Origin: Trichaptum fuscoviolaceum
Taxonomy: Eukaryota; Basidiomycota; Agaricomycetes; Hymenochaetales; Trichaptaceae
NCBI GenBank assembly: GCA_910574455.1
Contig: CAJSYZ010000007.1
Location: 4,442,598-4,506,597 of the forward strand
Reading direction: 5' to 3'
Length of the DNA: 64,000 nucleotides
Shown: positions 23,856 to 34,249 of the stretch, one piece after another
How positions within the stretch are numbered: the stretch's first letter is position 1
Layout: the number at the start of each line of letters is the position of its first letter
The notes under the pieces: model-generated
The model's database searches: none
What the model was told of the DNA's origin: nothing
The model's input: the letters and a program-made list of their open reading frames with translations, nothing else
Position numbers and translations under genes: made by a program

Positions 23856-24240
23856 TCACGCTACCTTCCGGCGACTTGCTAGAGATTGGCCGGGAGATGC
23901 TGGCAGCTGTTTCATGGAAAGATGTTCGCCTCGCGTCATCGCGTTTTTCACTATCGGAGGTGTATCACATTCAACTAGAGGTATGAAGGTGTCTCGCAAG
24001 ACGGTATGAGGTGGTGTTCCGAGGCCGGGGCCGGGGCCGTCAGCCTGCAATTGACGGACGCGAGATTTACTACGTTGCAATGGCGGTTTCGGCGCAGGAA
24101 ACTGATATGTGAAGCGAGGGGCATCCAAGGACACATGCGCAAGGCTGGCGCGGGATCGGTCGTGTAGTTCATCTGCCCCCTCATCAATAGCGTCCTCTGC
24201 CACCTCTTCAATCGTCAGCGGACGGCCCTTGCCCTTCCTT
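23856..24240 (-). CDS. Unidentified exon upstream of the kinase remnant
   Basis: An open - strand stretch follows a TATAG acceptor near 24245 and includes PLTIEEVAEDAIDEGADE and FTYQFPAPKPPLQRSKSRV. Its composition is protein-like. It may be the first part of the captured kinase locus or of another captured gene. No family is recognised and no start codon was fixed. Confidence 0.3.
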
Positions 24241-24679
24241 TCCTATAAGGCGGTGTCGACTCTAGTTGAAGACGAAGGATTGTTACTAATTTTTGATGAA
24301 GATCACAACAGTTGGTGATGCAACATGTATCGGCCTATCCTCAGCGGGTGTCGTTCGAAAGGTAGAAGATGCTCGCTTCAGCGTGCACGTCGGAGCTCCT
24401 CTCACTATAACAAGGCCGCCCACCTTCTCCTCTCCAGGTACTAAAGACAAATGTGAGTGATAAGATCAAGCAAGAAGCACGTTCTCAGACGTACACTATC
24501 GTTTTTTGGTTCATTCGGAAATGTTGAAGTCTAGGCGAGTTCAATACAAGCTTGAGGGTAGGATAAAACATAACTTGTTCAGGCCAATAAGTGGTCTTAT
24601 GGAATGGGTGGGGGATGGCGGAGAAGTGCTCATAACAAGACTGGAGAACGTACACTGTGTCGTTGAGGGGACGCAGTGG

Positions 24680-24775
24680 TAAAAAGTTCAAGTTCAAGTT
24701 CAAGTGCAAGTGCAGTCCGAGTCACGGTGGCAACTTGAACTTGAACTCTTCAAGTTCCAATTTTAGATTTAAAGC
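24680..24775. repeat. AAGTTCAAGTTC-type word cluster
   Basis: Runs of AAGTTC on one side and of AACTTG on the other can fold back on each other, separated by about 20 nt containing CCGAGTCACGGTGGC. It belongs to the same vocabulary as the clusters at 28.6, 32.4-34.2, 36.2-36.7, 41.0-41.3 and 42.5-42.7 kb. Confidence 0.6.
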
Positions 24776-25020
24776 TCCACTGGAAGCATCATCATGGCAA
24801 GCAATCCGAACAGCAGACAGACACCATTGGCGACATCTTCCAAACCACTTTGATACCTCAGACTACGGTGATCATTCGGGAAAAAAAGGCAATTCAATAA
24901 TAAATTTTAATCATGAATCTCCTGGCAACTTTGAAAGACAAGAGCATGCGCACAACAATTTACTCGATAACTCAAGCACATTTGGTCAAACCTGCTACTG
25001 GTGGGCCTCAGCCTACTAGA

Positions 25021-26062
25021 TCAAGCCTCGAAGTTCTTGATGTACTTATCCGGTAAGGGTGAGTGGCTTTGGCTCAGGGCCAAAGCTACAGCAAACGTGC
25101 TGTGAACGTCAATAGCTGCATCTAGTATTCCAGTACAGCAGATCATGCAAGTGAGAACTTGAAGATGGTTGATCTTGAACAACAGAATGATAACTTACAC
25201 TCTTTTTGTGCCGCTGATAGCTCGTCAGCTGCCCAGTCACTCATTGTGACCTCACTACTCTTCTTGACGTTCAGCCTCAATACTTCTCCCACTATTTTTT
25301 CGAGCTTGACAGTCGGAGTCGGATGCTGGAACCAGAGACGAGGGTTTAAGAGCAGTTGGGACCAGGTCGGGTTTTTGGGCCAGACTTCCGGGTAGACAAC
25401 GCGTGCCCAATCTGTCAGATCGACACAGGAGCGCACAGAGGTGCGAAACTTGCGCTTTATACACACTGCGTCACCTGCCATTTCTTCTGTTAGGCCACCT
25501 CGCAGGAGAAAAGATAAGTTATTCATACCGTTGATTCCTGCGGAAATTTTCATGACTGTACCATCCCCAAGGAGTTGCGCCAACGTAGGGGGAAGGTCAG
25601 TAAGAGTATGCGTCCTGACTAGATAAATGTGGTGTTGAACTGCGAGTTGGATGAGGTCCACGCGATGATTGGGCCCTTCTCCGCCACTTGCCCACTCGAT
25701 GTCGATCGAGACAAATCTACTAGCTGGTACCTGTGGCAATGATGCATATATTGCAGTCACTGCATTGTCCACATCCAAGCCCGTGCGACACTGTATCGGA
25801 ACTATATTATGGAGCCTATATTGATGTAATTCGGAGAGAGGTGTTGGTGGTACCCCGAGAAGATCAAGAAACGTTTGCAGTTTCTTGTGTATCTAGCAAC
25901 AAGTCAGTGTACAGATCTTGATATGAATGAAACAAGTACCTTCGTTTGAGCCCTTGCTGTCCACCGTTGAACGAGCTGAAAGCGGAGGACGGTGCGGAGG
26001 TGCAGGCGTGCGTAATCAAGGGAGAGGAGGATGAGAAGGATAGTACGAAGATTTGAGAACAT
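25021..26062 (-). CDS. 3'-5' exonuclease (DEDDy, WRN/RNase D type), transposon cargo
   Basis: Three exons, 26062-25940, 25883-25199 and 25121-25021, joined by introns of 56 and 77 nt, give 302 codons with matching phases and a TGA stop. Exo I is present (FVSIDIEW). Exo III is formed across the second splice (SDWAADELSAAQKEY-AAIDV, giving the Y-x3-D signature). Exo II is atypical: family members usually read G(I/V)xGD, but here it is SAGINGMNNLSFLL, with no Asp. Activity may therefore be reduced or changed. The first exon encodes a hydrophobic, Leu-rich start. The family degrades nucleic acid from the 3' end; a role in trimming transposition or repair intermediates is only a guess. It is also present in transposon copy 2 with one noticed change (Cys to Arg at 25463). 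Confidence 0.8.
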
Positions 26063-26413
26063 GATTCACGGTGGAATGGCTTGATGATGATCTTGGGGAC
26101 AATACCCGCTCCCACTTCACACTTATACAAAGTAGTTGAAGTCAGTTTTCTGATTTCCCATTCTTCTAGAAAGAGAGAGGGAGCTATTAGTGCTTTGTAC
26201 TATGACTCGGATAAACCGCAAGTTGAACTGATAGTAGGAGATGACAAATGATTTCTTCCGGATGACTTGATTATAAGGCTTCTTTTCATTTTAAGCACAA
26301 ACGAACAAGAAAATGAGTCATGTTAACTCCGAAGAAGTCGGGAGGATACAACCCACTGCACAAGAAGCTGCTCCATCAGCTCTAGAAGGATTTCGAAGAA
26401 AGCCATGAGTAAC
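26063..26413. other. Intergenic, upstream of exonuclease
   Basis: Presumed promoter region of the exonuclease. No clear TATA box or other feature was recognised. Confidence 0.4.
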
Positions 26414-26857
26414 TCACCATACAACAGTCATCCCTGTACACAACCCGAAACTTGAACTAGAACCGTGCCAAAATGGGAAATGGGCCAACTTGAATGCATC
26501 CCAACCCGCTTCGGAAGGAGTAATTTGCATGAAGGCGCGTTTCTCGTCCTCGGAGCTGAGGGAATTGCGCTGTCGGCCGATGATGGACTCATACTGCACA
26601 TTGAAACCGAGTGTTCTCCGTTTAGGCGGCAATGGTGGCGGGGCAGAGGTGTTTGGCAAGGAATGGGAACACGACAAGTTGACAACAACTTGGATGATGT
26701 CGAAAATGCAGTTATATTTTTCCCTTTGCGGCATTTGCAAATTGAGTTGTGAGTCGCTTTGTCGACCTTTGTGCATGCAAGCGGAATATTGGGATGCATC
26801 AAACTGCCCGGTGATACATAGCCCCGTATATACGAATCCGACCGCGCAACTTCGCAA
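26414..26857 (-). CDS. Hypothetical protein, about 147 aa, possibly one exon
   Basis: Continuous frame with a protein-like second half (PPPLPPKRRTLGF, RQRNSLSSEDEKRAF, AGWDAFKLAHFPFWHGSSS). A GTGAGT donor lies just before the stop (about 26408), so it may continue into a further exon. The other two frames are also partly open here. No family is recognised. It could be a gene fragment carried by the transposon. Confidence 0.3.
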   Translation of the reverse strand: MRSCAVGFVYTGLCITGQFDASQYSACMHKGRQSDSQLNLQMPQREKYNCIFDIIQVVVNLSCSHSLPNTSAPPPLPPKRRTLGFNVQYESIIGRQRNSLSSEDEKRAFMQITPSEAGWDAFKLAHFPFWHGSSSSFGLCTGMTVVW

Positions 26858-29227
26858 CCTTCCCTCTCCAGCATCCTTCCCATGTTTTTGGGCTCTTTAC
26901 GCCGCTCAGGCCAGGCGAACTTAGGATTAGATGTCGATTGAGCAGGGATCCCTGAAGTGAGAGTAGACGGTAGGGATAGAGACTCGTCCCGACTGACTGC
27001 TCAGCGCGAGTCCTGTGGCCGCTTATTGTTGAGCTTGAGATGGTCGAGGAAAAGAGGAACGATGGAACGAGAAGAAGCTGACGCGGCCATCGTTCCTTCC
27101 GGTGACAAGAAAGTCGGAGTCATACTGGAAAGTTGTCACTGATGAGTCGGGGATACAGGAATGTGAAGAAAATCATACCCATTTGCAGATTCCATACGCG
27201 AACGGATGTGTCCAATCCCCCTACCCCCACCCCAAGAAAAGAAGACAATATAATTTTCGGCGTAAATCTTATGCAGATGTTCTCGGAGAACGTATAGACA
27301 TTCCCCGTGCCGATGCTCCAAAGCTGAAGAAGCCCGTGAGTATTATGATTCAAAAATTAAAAGAACAACTTACTCGAGAAGTACAGTAGTAGCTTTCGCT
27401 CACTGATTACTGCACGCATACATCCTCTCCTCGTGCCTGTGAGGGCCGGTTCAGTAACTTGCCTCTTTGCACATCCGAAACGTCGGTGATGCGTCTCGCA
27501 ATTCAAAACCTGAGAGGAGCGGACCTCGGATGCAAGTGCAGCAACCAGTTTTAATGTCCTGCTCTCTGAGCTGGTCATCAGCCACCACTGACGATGAGCT
27601 CTCTGGCATAGCCCTGTCCCTCGGAGAAGGTTCACTCATGATATATGGTTACGGATGTAACCACTCTACCATCACAAATCGCTGAAGAAGTTTGTGTTGT
27701 CAACTGTGGAGGTGGACGCGTGCGCATGTGTGCTCGCCATTGCTTTAGTCGGTGGGGGGATACGCGTCGGCATAAATCTGCGAGAGAATCCTGGGTCAAG
27801 AATTGGGGCGCCTGCTGTGGGCGCAGTAAATTGCGTAGACGGCAGTGGTTTCGTTCCTCTGCAAAAGCGGTCGAACTCCTACCCCCTTGGTTTCCATACG
27901 AGCCTAGAGCGGCGCACGAGTAGAAACGCGTCGACCCACAGGGAGCTAACAAAGTAAGGCGCAGACGTTTTACGCGAGCTGCGCGAGGCGTTGAAACCGA
28001 TAGAACAATTTGAGCGTGCCGAGACAGGCAAAGCGCGAGTCGGCAGATGCGCGGCGGAAGAAAGAGGTCTATCAGAGTTGTACAAGGTCCCGCATGGTGT
28101 TGGGAGAGAATCGGGACGTGCAGGAGGAATTCGATGTTGAAAATTGGTAGAAAAGTGAAGAAGAGAATCTGCGGTGACTTGGGCGTTGGGATACAGTGGT
28201 AGTTGAGGAGGAGGCCATGACTACGTCAGTTCGCTACTGAAAAGTCACTTGAGGCCATCAACGATATTATAGAGCTTACTCATCTTGGATGATTGGTTAA
28301 AGTGTGTCTGTAAGGTGGTTCCTGCCCTAGGCTGCCAGTGCCAGTGTGTAAGATGATCCCGTGTCAACTCAACTGTACATCCTACGGCAGCGGCTGTTCC
28401 TTTTTCCGATAATTGCGTAGGATGCGATCAATAGTGGAGGGTGCGGGCCAAGATGTAATCCTGGAGAGCAGAACGTAGTGTTAAACAGAAAATACACCAG
28501 GACGTAAGACAACCTGAGGAAGTTCTCTGTTAACGAGCCTGGTTGTATGGCATGGTGACTACGGCCAGTGTTGAGCATCTTCAATGTCCACCAAGTACTA
28601 TGCCTGTGGTAGCAACAACTTGAAGTTGAAGTCGACAACTGAGTGCCAGCCTGCCAGCCTTAGTAGTGAGTGCCACAACTTCAAGTTGAACTTGAAGTCA
28701 CCGTGCCAGTGACCGGCGTGCCACTGGCACTGGCAGCCTGAGTGGCAGTGAGCCTGAGTGACTCCGACTCAGACATCACTGGCAGAAGAATTTGCCGTCC
28801 ATGTCCTCTTCATCTTGCTCCCCGGAACATTGAAGGGATGAAGTAGTGATGTTGAAGGCAACTTGAGCCAGAGGAACTTTAACACGGTGTATGTCCCCGA
28901 AACTTGAATGTTAAAGTAGAAGCACAACACAAACAAGCCTTCGGGTACTACTAGTACGAGTACTAGTAGGCTAGTAGATACTCCTGGCAGCCTGGGGATG
29001 CGCTGCATCGTATGAGATGTGGTGATCAGTATTTACAAAATATCTTCAAGTTGAAGGTCATATCATCACACAATCAAGCAAGACATAGGCGTTTTATTCA
29101 AGAAAAAGACGACACATCATTGTTTACTATTATCGGAAAGACAAAGTCGAAACATCATTGTTTATCAGGAAGACAGATAGACTCGACGAAGTTTATACCG
29201 TGACCATATACTACGGGTAGTAGTATA
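26858..29227. other. Gene-poor segment of the transposon
   Basis: Several short frames exist on both strands (for example at 27451-27639 and 27632-27952, - strand), but none could be joined into a convincing gene. From 28610 to 29000 there is a cluster of self-complementary words (AACTTGAAGTTGAAGT, CCACTGGCACTGGCAG, GTACTACTAGTACGAG). Confidence 0.5.
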
Positions 29228-32200
29228 CTAGGACAAGGGCGTCAAAGATTTGAGTCGAGATACGCCTTCGCCGGTAATCCGAAACTCAAATGGCTCTTTG
29301 TAATGAGGATTGGAAGGATTCACAAATCCTTCCTTGGAACTAGGAGGCTTCCGTGTTTGCTCACGCACTTCCTTTGCCCAGTCCATGCGCAGAGCCAAAT
29401 AAGACTGAGGTGCCCGACCATAAGGGCCATGGTTCCCCACTATCTTGCATATCCTTTTAAGCACGTCCTGCTGTTCATAGGTAAAGAGTGGTTCCCCCGC
29501 TGTCAGGTGCAGTACGGATGGTGCGTTTTCTATGAATTTGAAGAGAGATTCGTCGTCACCATAATAATGTCGGTCGTGGATAAGTTTATTCAAATGTTGC
29601 CTGAGTGGAGTCTCGTTCATCACCTCAAAAACGACATGTTCAGAAGACGTAATCATCTGCATCGCGTTGGAAAGGATAACAGCTTTCTCCCTGTGCGTAT
29701 TTCGCCGCTTCTCCAGATGCAGGATCTTCGATAATTTTTTTCGGTCTTCGTCATTTTCCGGCCACTTTCGCACTGGCACCGGGACTTCCGTGAGATTCGC
29801 CTGCTTGACAACTTCCGCTAGTGTGTTCAAGGATAATTGGTCGAAAGAAGCTGAGACTTCCTCAAAACTGCGCTGTATATCAGCTGGGAGAGCTTTTGGA
29901 GGAAAACCTTTGGCCGACGCATGGGGTATGTCCTCAGAGCCATAGTATTCGATGTCGCCCTCTTCGGCCATCTTTGCAAAGAATTCCTCGAAATAGAACT
30001 TAGGCAGGTCCTTCAGATCGAGGACACCCTCTTCTGATGGATCAAGATTTGGGAACGGTTTGCACGTAAAGTCATCTATGCTGGCATCCCATGTGGACTC
30101 CTGCTCGTCAAGTGTGGTGGCTGGCTGTTGTGAATCCAACTTCTTCAGCTTGCGATTGAGGATGACATACAACCTTCGATGGAATTCGAAGATAAGATAG
30201 AAGCGCACAAGAAAGAAACGGAACTTTTCGATGGGTTTTGCGTCAGGCGACGGCTGCCAGGAGTTTGTGAAGGGGTATTTGGATTTAAGCTTTGCTCTCG
30301 CGTCCTCTACCAAGCTCTCCAGCCTCTTTTCGGCTTCCTTCAGCGTCTTGGAGGCCCGGCCCTTCTCTTTGTCACCACACTTTGGGTCATTTGTCGTCTC
30401 CACCCTCGCCATTGCTTTGCTTTTTCGCCTTATCCGCGTCCTTGTATGTCGTATCCTCCTCGCGGAAGTCTGCTAACTTGTCTTCAATCCCTGCTAACCA
30501 CTCTTCGTAGCGTGCTTCCTCTGAGGATATGAGGCTTTCAGGTAAAGCGGTGAGCAGGTCATCAAACAGATGCCTTGCAATGGGAACCTTTCCGTCCCGG
30601 CGCATGGTTGGTTGGGCAGTGAACTCAGCGTAAAGCTCGTTTACACCTCTGATGAGCCCCGCTGTCTTGACACCGCCATCACCAGTAATGTCAAAAGGGG
30701 CAACCGATTCGATCTTGAATTTGTTTGGGAAAACAATGGCAAAAGCCATATAAAGAATGTTCCTGGCGTCCTCGAAGACGTGTCGTAGTTTAATACTACA
30801 AGCTGCCGCTTCGCTCTATGTGAGAACTCATGAGTTTAATTTGTTTTGCAATAGCTTTCAAGATGACTTACCGATTCAGCTGCTACGGCAATGATTTGAA
30901 GCTCGCGTATCATGACAGCGAACGATGCTATAGTCCGCGTCAAAAGGTCGTCTTTGGAGCGGTCCGCCTTCCGTTCAGCATCCAATGTCTGGTCCGCCTT
31001 CCGTTCAGCATCCAATGTCTCCAAACGAGCCAGCTTTTCGTTCATTTGAAGCACCTTGTCGGTGGTGCTTCGAATCATATCAAATTGACTGTCAAGCCTT
31101 TTGCTAACATTAGCTGCCATGACGGAGTGTAGCGCATGGATGCCCTCCTCAGCTGCAGCCCTCGCAAGCATCGGGTAATTCAGGGTTGCCTGGTCCTTTA
31201 TATGTTGTATCTCGTTGGAGAGAGAATCGACTTTCTCCTGCAAGGTCTTTATTGTCTCCGAGTAATCCGTGTTCTCCGATTTGGCCGCCTTTTTTTTCGT
31301 GGCTTTCAGATCTTCCCTTTTTTTCTCAAGATCTTGAGATCCAACATTCCGCATCGCCCGATCCAGCCGTTCATCCACTTTCTGTTTTTCATCAGGATTC
31401 GCCGCCCGAGCTGCCGCTCCATCCTTGAGTTTTGTTATCACCTGGTTGAGAACTTTGGCAGTCTCGACCAGCTTTCCTCCAATGTCCGTCCATTCCTTGC
31501 CCGCTTTGTCCAAGTCGCCCCCTATCCCATTGAGCATGGTGACTGACAAGTCGCTAGTTGGGTATAGGAAAGAGATAAGAAGCAATCTACACAGACTGGC
31601 AATGTCACTCACAGGTTCGTTTTCAAGTCTTCGACACTGTTTGACGGCTTGGAGTCCACGTCCGACCCAGGTTTTGCCACCCCACTGCCAGTGGCACCGG
31701 CACTGGCGGCCTCGCTGACAGTAGAATGGAATGTCATCAAGATGCAATTAAGCTCAGGCTGGCAACACTACTCACAATTCCAAATTGGATGTGTCTGGTT
31801 CCGCCTCAGTGGCAGACGTCAAATTGCCACTGCCAACTCCTAGTCCGACCTCAAACTCCGATTGTGACCTCAACCCGGGCCCTGCACTTGCAAGAGACTC
31901 CGAGTCGGACATGGAGACGCCGGGCCCATTCACTGGCAGGCTGTCAAGAGAATGTCCTGGTCACATACTTTGAAGGCTGGCAACATGAATGACACTTACT
32001 TGATTGCTGATTTGCCACTGTCATCTCGCTGTACCAACTGAATGAGAAATTCAATCCATTTCACCATGTCTGACCGCGTCTTTATAAGCTCGGGCCACGG
32101 ATGGGCTCCATTTTCGCCGGAAGAAACTAGTCCTGTTTGGACTTTTTGTGAAAGAATTGAAATTACTACTAATACTAGTTTTTGAGACATGTACTACATA

Positions 32201-32301
32201 CCAGCTCGTCTGGCATCATCTGGACCCAGTAGCAGCCTGATTTGGATTTGATTGGGAGGCTCAGGTAGCACTGGCATGTTAGCGTGAGGGACAACAGACA
32301 T
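29228..32301 (-). CDS. Gene B: large coiled-coil protein of unknown function
   Basis: Seven exons give one frame of about 913 aa: 32301-32202, 32141-32000, 31940-31776, 31714-31613, 31553-30872, 30815-30404 and 30366-29228. All phases match. Most introns are 56-61 nt with GTAAGT or GTGAGT donors; the last would be only 37 nt, otherwise a +1 frameshift is present there. The N-terminal part contains WPELIKTRSDMVKWIEFL. The centre is a long charged coiled coil (KKREDLKATKKKAAK, TIKTLQEKVDSLSNEI). The C-terminal part is a folded-looking alpha-helical region (KFRFFLVRFYLIFEFHRRL, HHPYGRAPQSYLALRMDW-like). A perfect in-frame 30-bp duplication (30961-31020) repeats LDAERKAD. No family is recognised. 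It is divergently arranged with gene A. Confidence 0.65.
30961..31020 (-). repeat. Perfect 30-bp in-frame tandem duplication in gene B
   Basis: 30961-30990 and 30991-31020 are identical. They encode two adjacent 10-residue blocks of the coiled coil (LDAERKADQ/LDAERKADR). The length is a multiple of three, so the frame is kept. Confidence 0.95.
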
Positions 32302-34249
32302 TCTGAAGGGATAGTCGTTGAGTTGCTGGCTTCAAGATGATGTGGGGGGCATCATGATGGGGTCCGCTGCCAGTGGCAACTAAAAGCTATTCACCGTCGG
32401 AACGTGAACTTGAAGAAGTTGATGGAAGTCGGATACTACCGCTGCCAGCAGGCCACACCGTGACTCAGGCTGACGGAGTGCCGTGAAGAGTAGTACTATA
32501 TTTAAATTTAAGTACTCAGGCTAGTACTACTATGCCAGTGATACTACTACTACTAGTAGTAGGACTTCCCAGCCTCACTGGCACTGGCAGTGCCACAGCA
32601 TGAGTGCACCCGCTGCGAGTAGTACTACTACCGTAACTACTAGTACTACTACTACTACTACTAGTACTTACTAGTCGAATTTGAAGTTGATGATCTCAGC
32701 AACTTGACAGCTCGGCCGCCGCAGTTCGCTTCGGAGTCCGAGTCCTCGCCGGATAGTACTATAGTAGTACTATACTTGTTTGTGTTTCACGGCATGATGA
32801 TGCGGAGGCACCGTGATCATCATTATGATGGTACTGGATGCCTTCCCGTAAGGATTTAGGACGACGATTCTTATCCTAAATCCTCTTCCGAATATTATCC
32901 GGGAACGGAGCCAACTTTCCGGTCGACGTCGGTCGTCCTAAATTACTGAGATCAAGGAAGGGCTCTAAACATTACAGCAGCGTTCTCACATACCATATTT
33001 AGTAGAAGTGAAGATTATGTGACGCACCCGCTTCCATTTTAAGCAATTTTATCTATGAAAATAATCCGGCAGACCTCACCGTGGCAACCGGAAAGGAATT
33101 TAGGACCCGTCCTAGATGTTGCTTACGGTTTAGGATGGCTGTCCTAAACCTGTACCTGACGGAGTTTCAAAGATTTAGGACAGCCTCCGCCGTCTCCTAA
33201 ATTCTTACGGGAAGGCATCCACTAGAGTAGTGACGCAGCCTGCGGCTCAGGCTGAGTCGGAAGCCACCATACTCAGGCTATGCTTCCCGTACTAAGGATT
33301 TAGAACGGCTTTTTCGTCCTACAAGTAGTATGTAGTACTAGTACTAAACGGCACGGCTCGGAGCCAAACTCTCCGTCTTGCCCGGGCCCTAAATTTCCAG
33401 GATCTAGCAGAGGGGAAGGGTCTGCCAGATGGTCCGTGTCTAGGACAGTCGTCCTAAATGCCTGCCTTGCTTACCGTACTAGTAGTAGTATCAGGTAAGA
33501 TATCATAAGTACACCCTGATACCTTACCTTCAAGTTCAAAGGTAAGTTATACCGCGGGTCTCCATGGACCGGCAGAACTTCTGCTCAAGGCCGGCGGTGG
33601 ACGGGTGGCTTCAACCTCCCTAAATGCTTGCCAGCCTGAGTGCCAAGCGGGGTCTTATGGGTTTCAATTTCGGGTGTCCTAAATCCTTCATCCAGTGGCG
33701 CCACTGGCAGTGATACCGTGACTCAGGCTCAGCCTGAGCCTGAGGCTGCCACTGCAGTGCCAGTGGCAGTGAGGCTACTAGTTCTGGGAGGAAGGGCACT
33801 GCGTTCCGGAATTGCGTGATAACGCTCAGGGAAATCTGCCTCCCGTGCGAACGTCTTCAAGTTGACAAATGGGGGACTCGGACTCGGAGTAAGGGACTTG
33901 CCGGCGAAGCTCGGCCCGTTTTCTACTACTGTAGTATTAGTAATAACTTGAAGTTGCCCCTCAGGCTCACTGCCAGTGGCACTCACTGCCAGTGGCTCAC
34001 TCAGGCTACTACTAGTACTAGTAATAGCCTACTACTACTAGTACTACTCAGGCTGCCGGTGGCATGCCACGGTGGCGACACTTGACCTTCATTCCAACTT
34101 CACTCACCGTTTGAATAACCCTTGCCATTACTTTCCTCTCAGGCATACTACTAGTACTACTACTACTAGTATTCCTAGTAGTAGTACTCACTGCACTGCC
34201 AACTTGAAGTAGCTCAGGCTCTTCGTTCAGTCACTATCAAATCTCCAAA
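32302..34249. other. Divergent intergenic region between genes B and A, word-rich
   Basis: About 1.95 kb with no gene. It holds a nested inverted-repeat element (32834-33222), related TTTAGGAC/GTCCTAAA palindromes to about 33700, and dense clusters of ACTAGTAGTACT, CACTGGCAGTG, CAACTTGAAG and CAGGCTGAGCCTG words at 32380-32780 and 33690-34220. It presumably includes both promoters. Confidence 0.6.
32834..33222. mobile_element. Small non-autonomous inverted-repeat element (MITE-like), nested
   Basis: The 27-nt ends 32835-32861 (TGGATGCCTTCCCGTAAGGA...) and 33195-33221 are inverted complements with one mismatch. Both are flanked by TA (32832-32833 and 33223-33224), consistent with a TA target duplication. 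The inside has no gene but several TTTAGGAC...GTCCTAAA palindromes. A more diverged relative seems to start near 33282 (GCTTCCCGTACTAAGGATTT) and end near 33698. Confidence 0.7.

Noticed and set aside
21036..26068. Explaining the match to 58968-64000 as part of a larger segmental tandem duplication with a period of about 38 kb
   Set aside because: The shared block starts at the same base in both places but follows different points of the spacer (after GGCGCG and after ACTCAAA), and the other end of copy 1 is an inverted repeat. Transposition explains all of this.
27136..27353. WD40-like fragment (LDTSVRVWNLQ) on the - strand
   Set aside because: A single short match without neighbouring repeats, in a frame with poor coding character; probably chance.
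32500..34200. Telomere or centromere satellite
   Set aside because: Words are mixed in irregular order without a constant period and have no telomere-like G-rich repeat.
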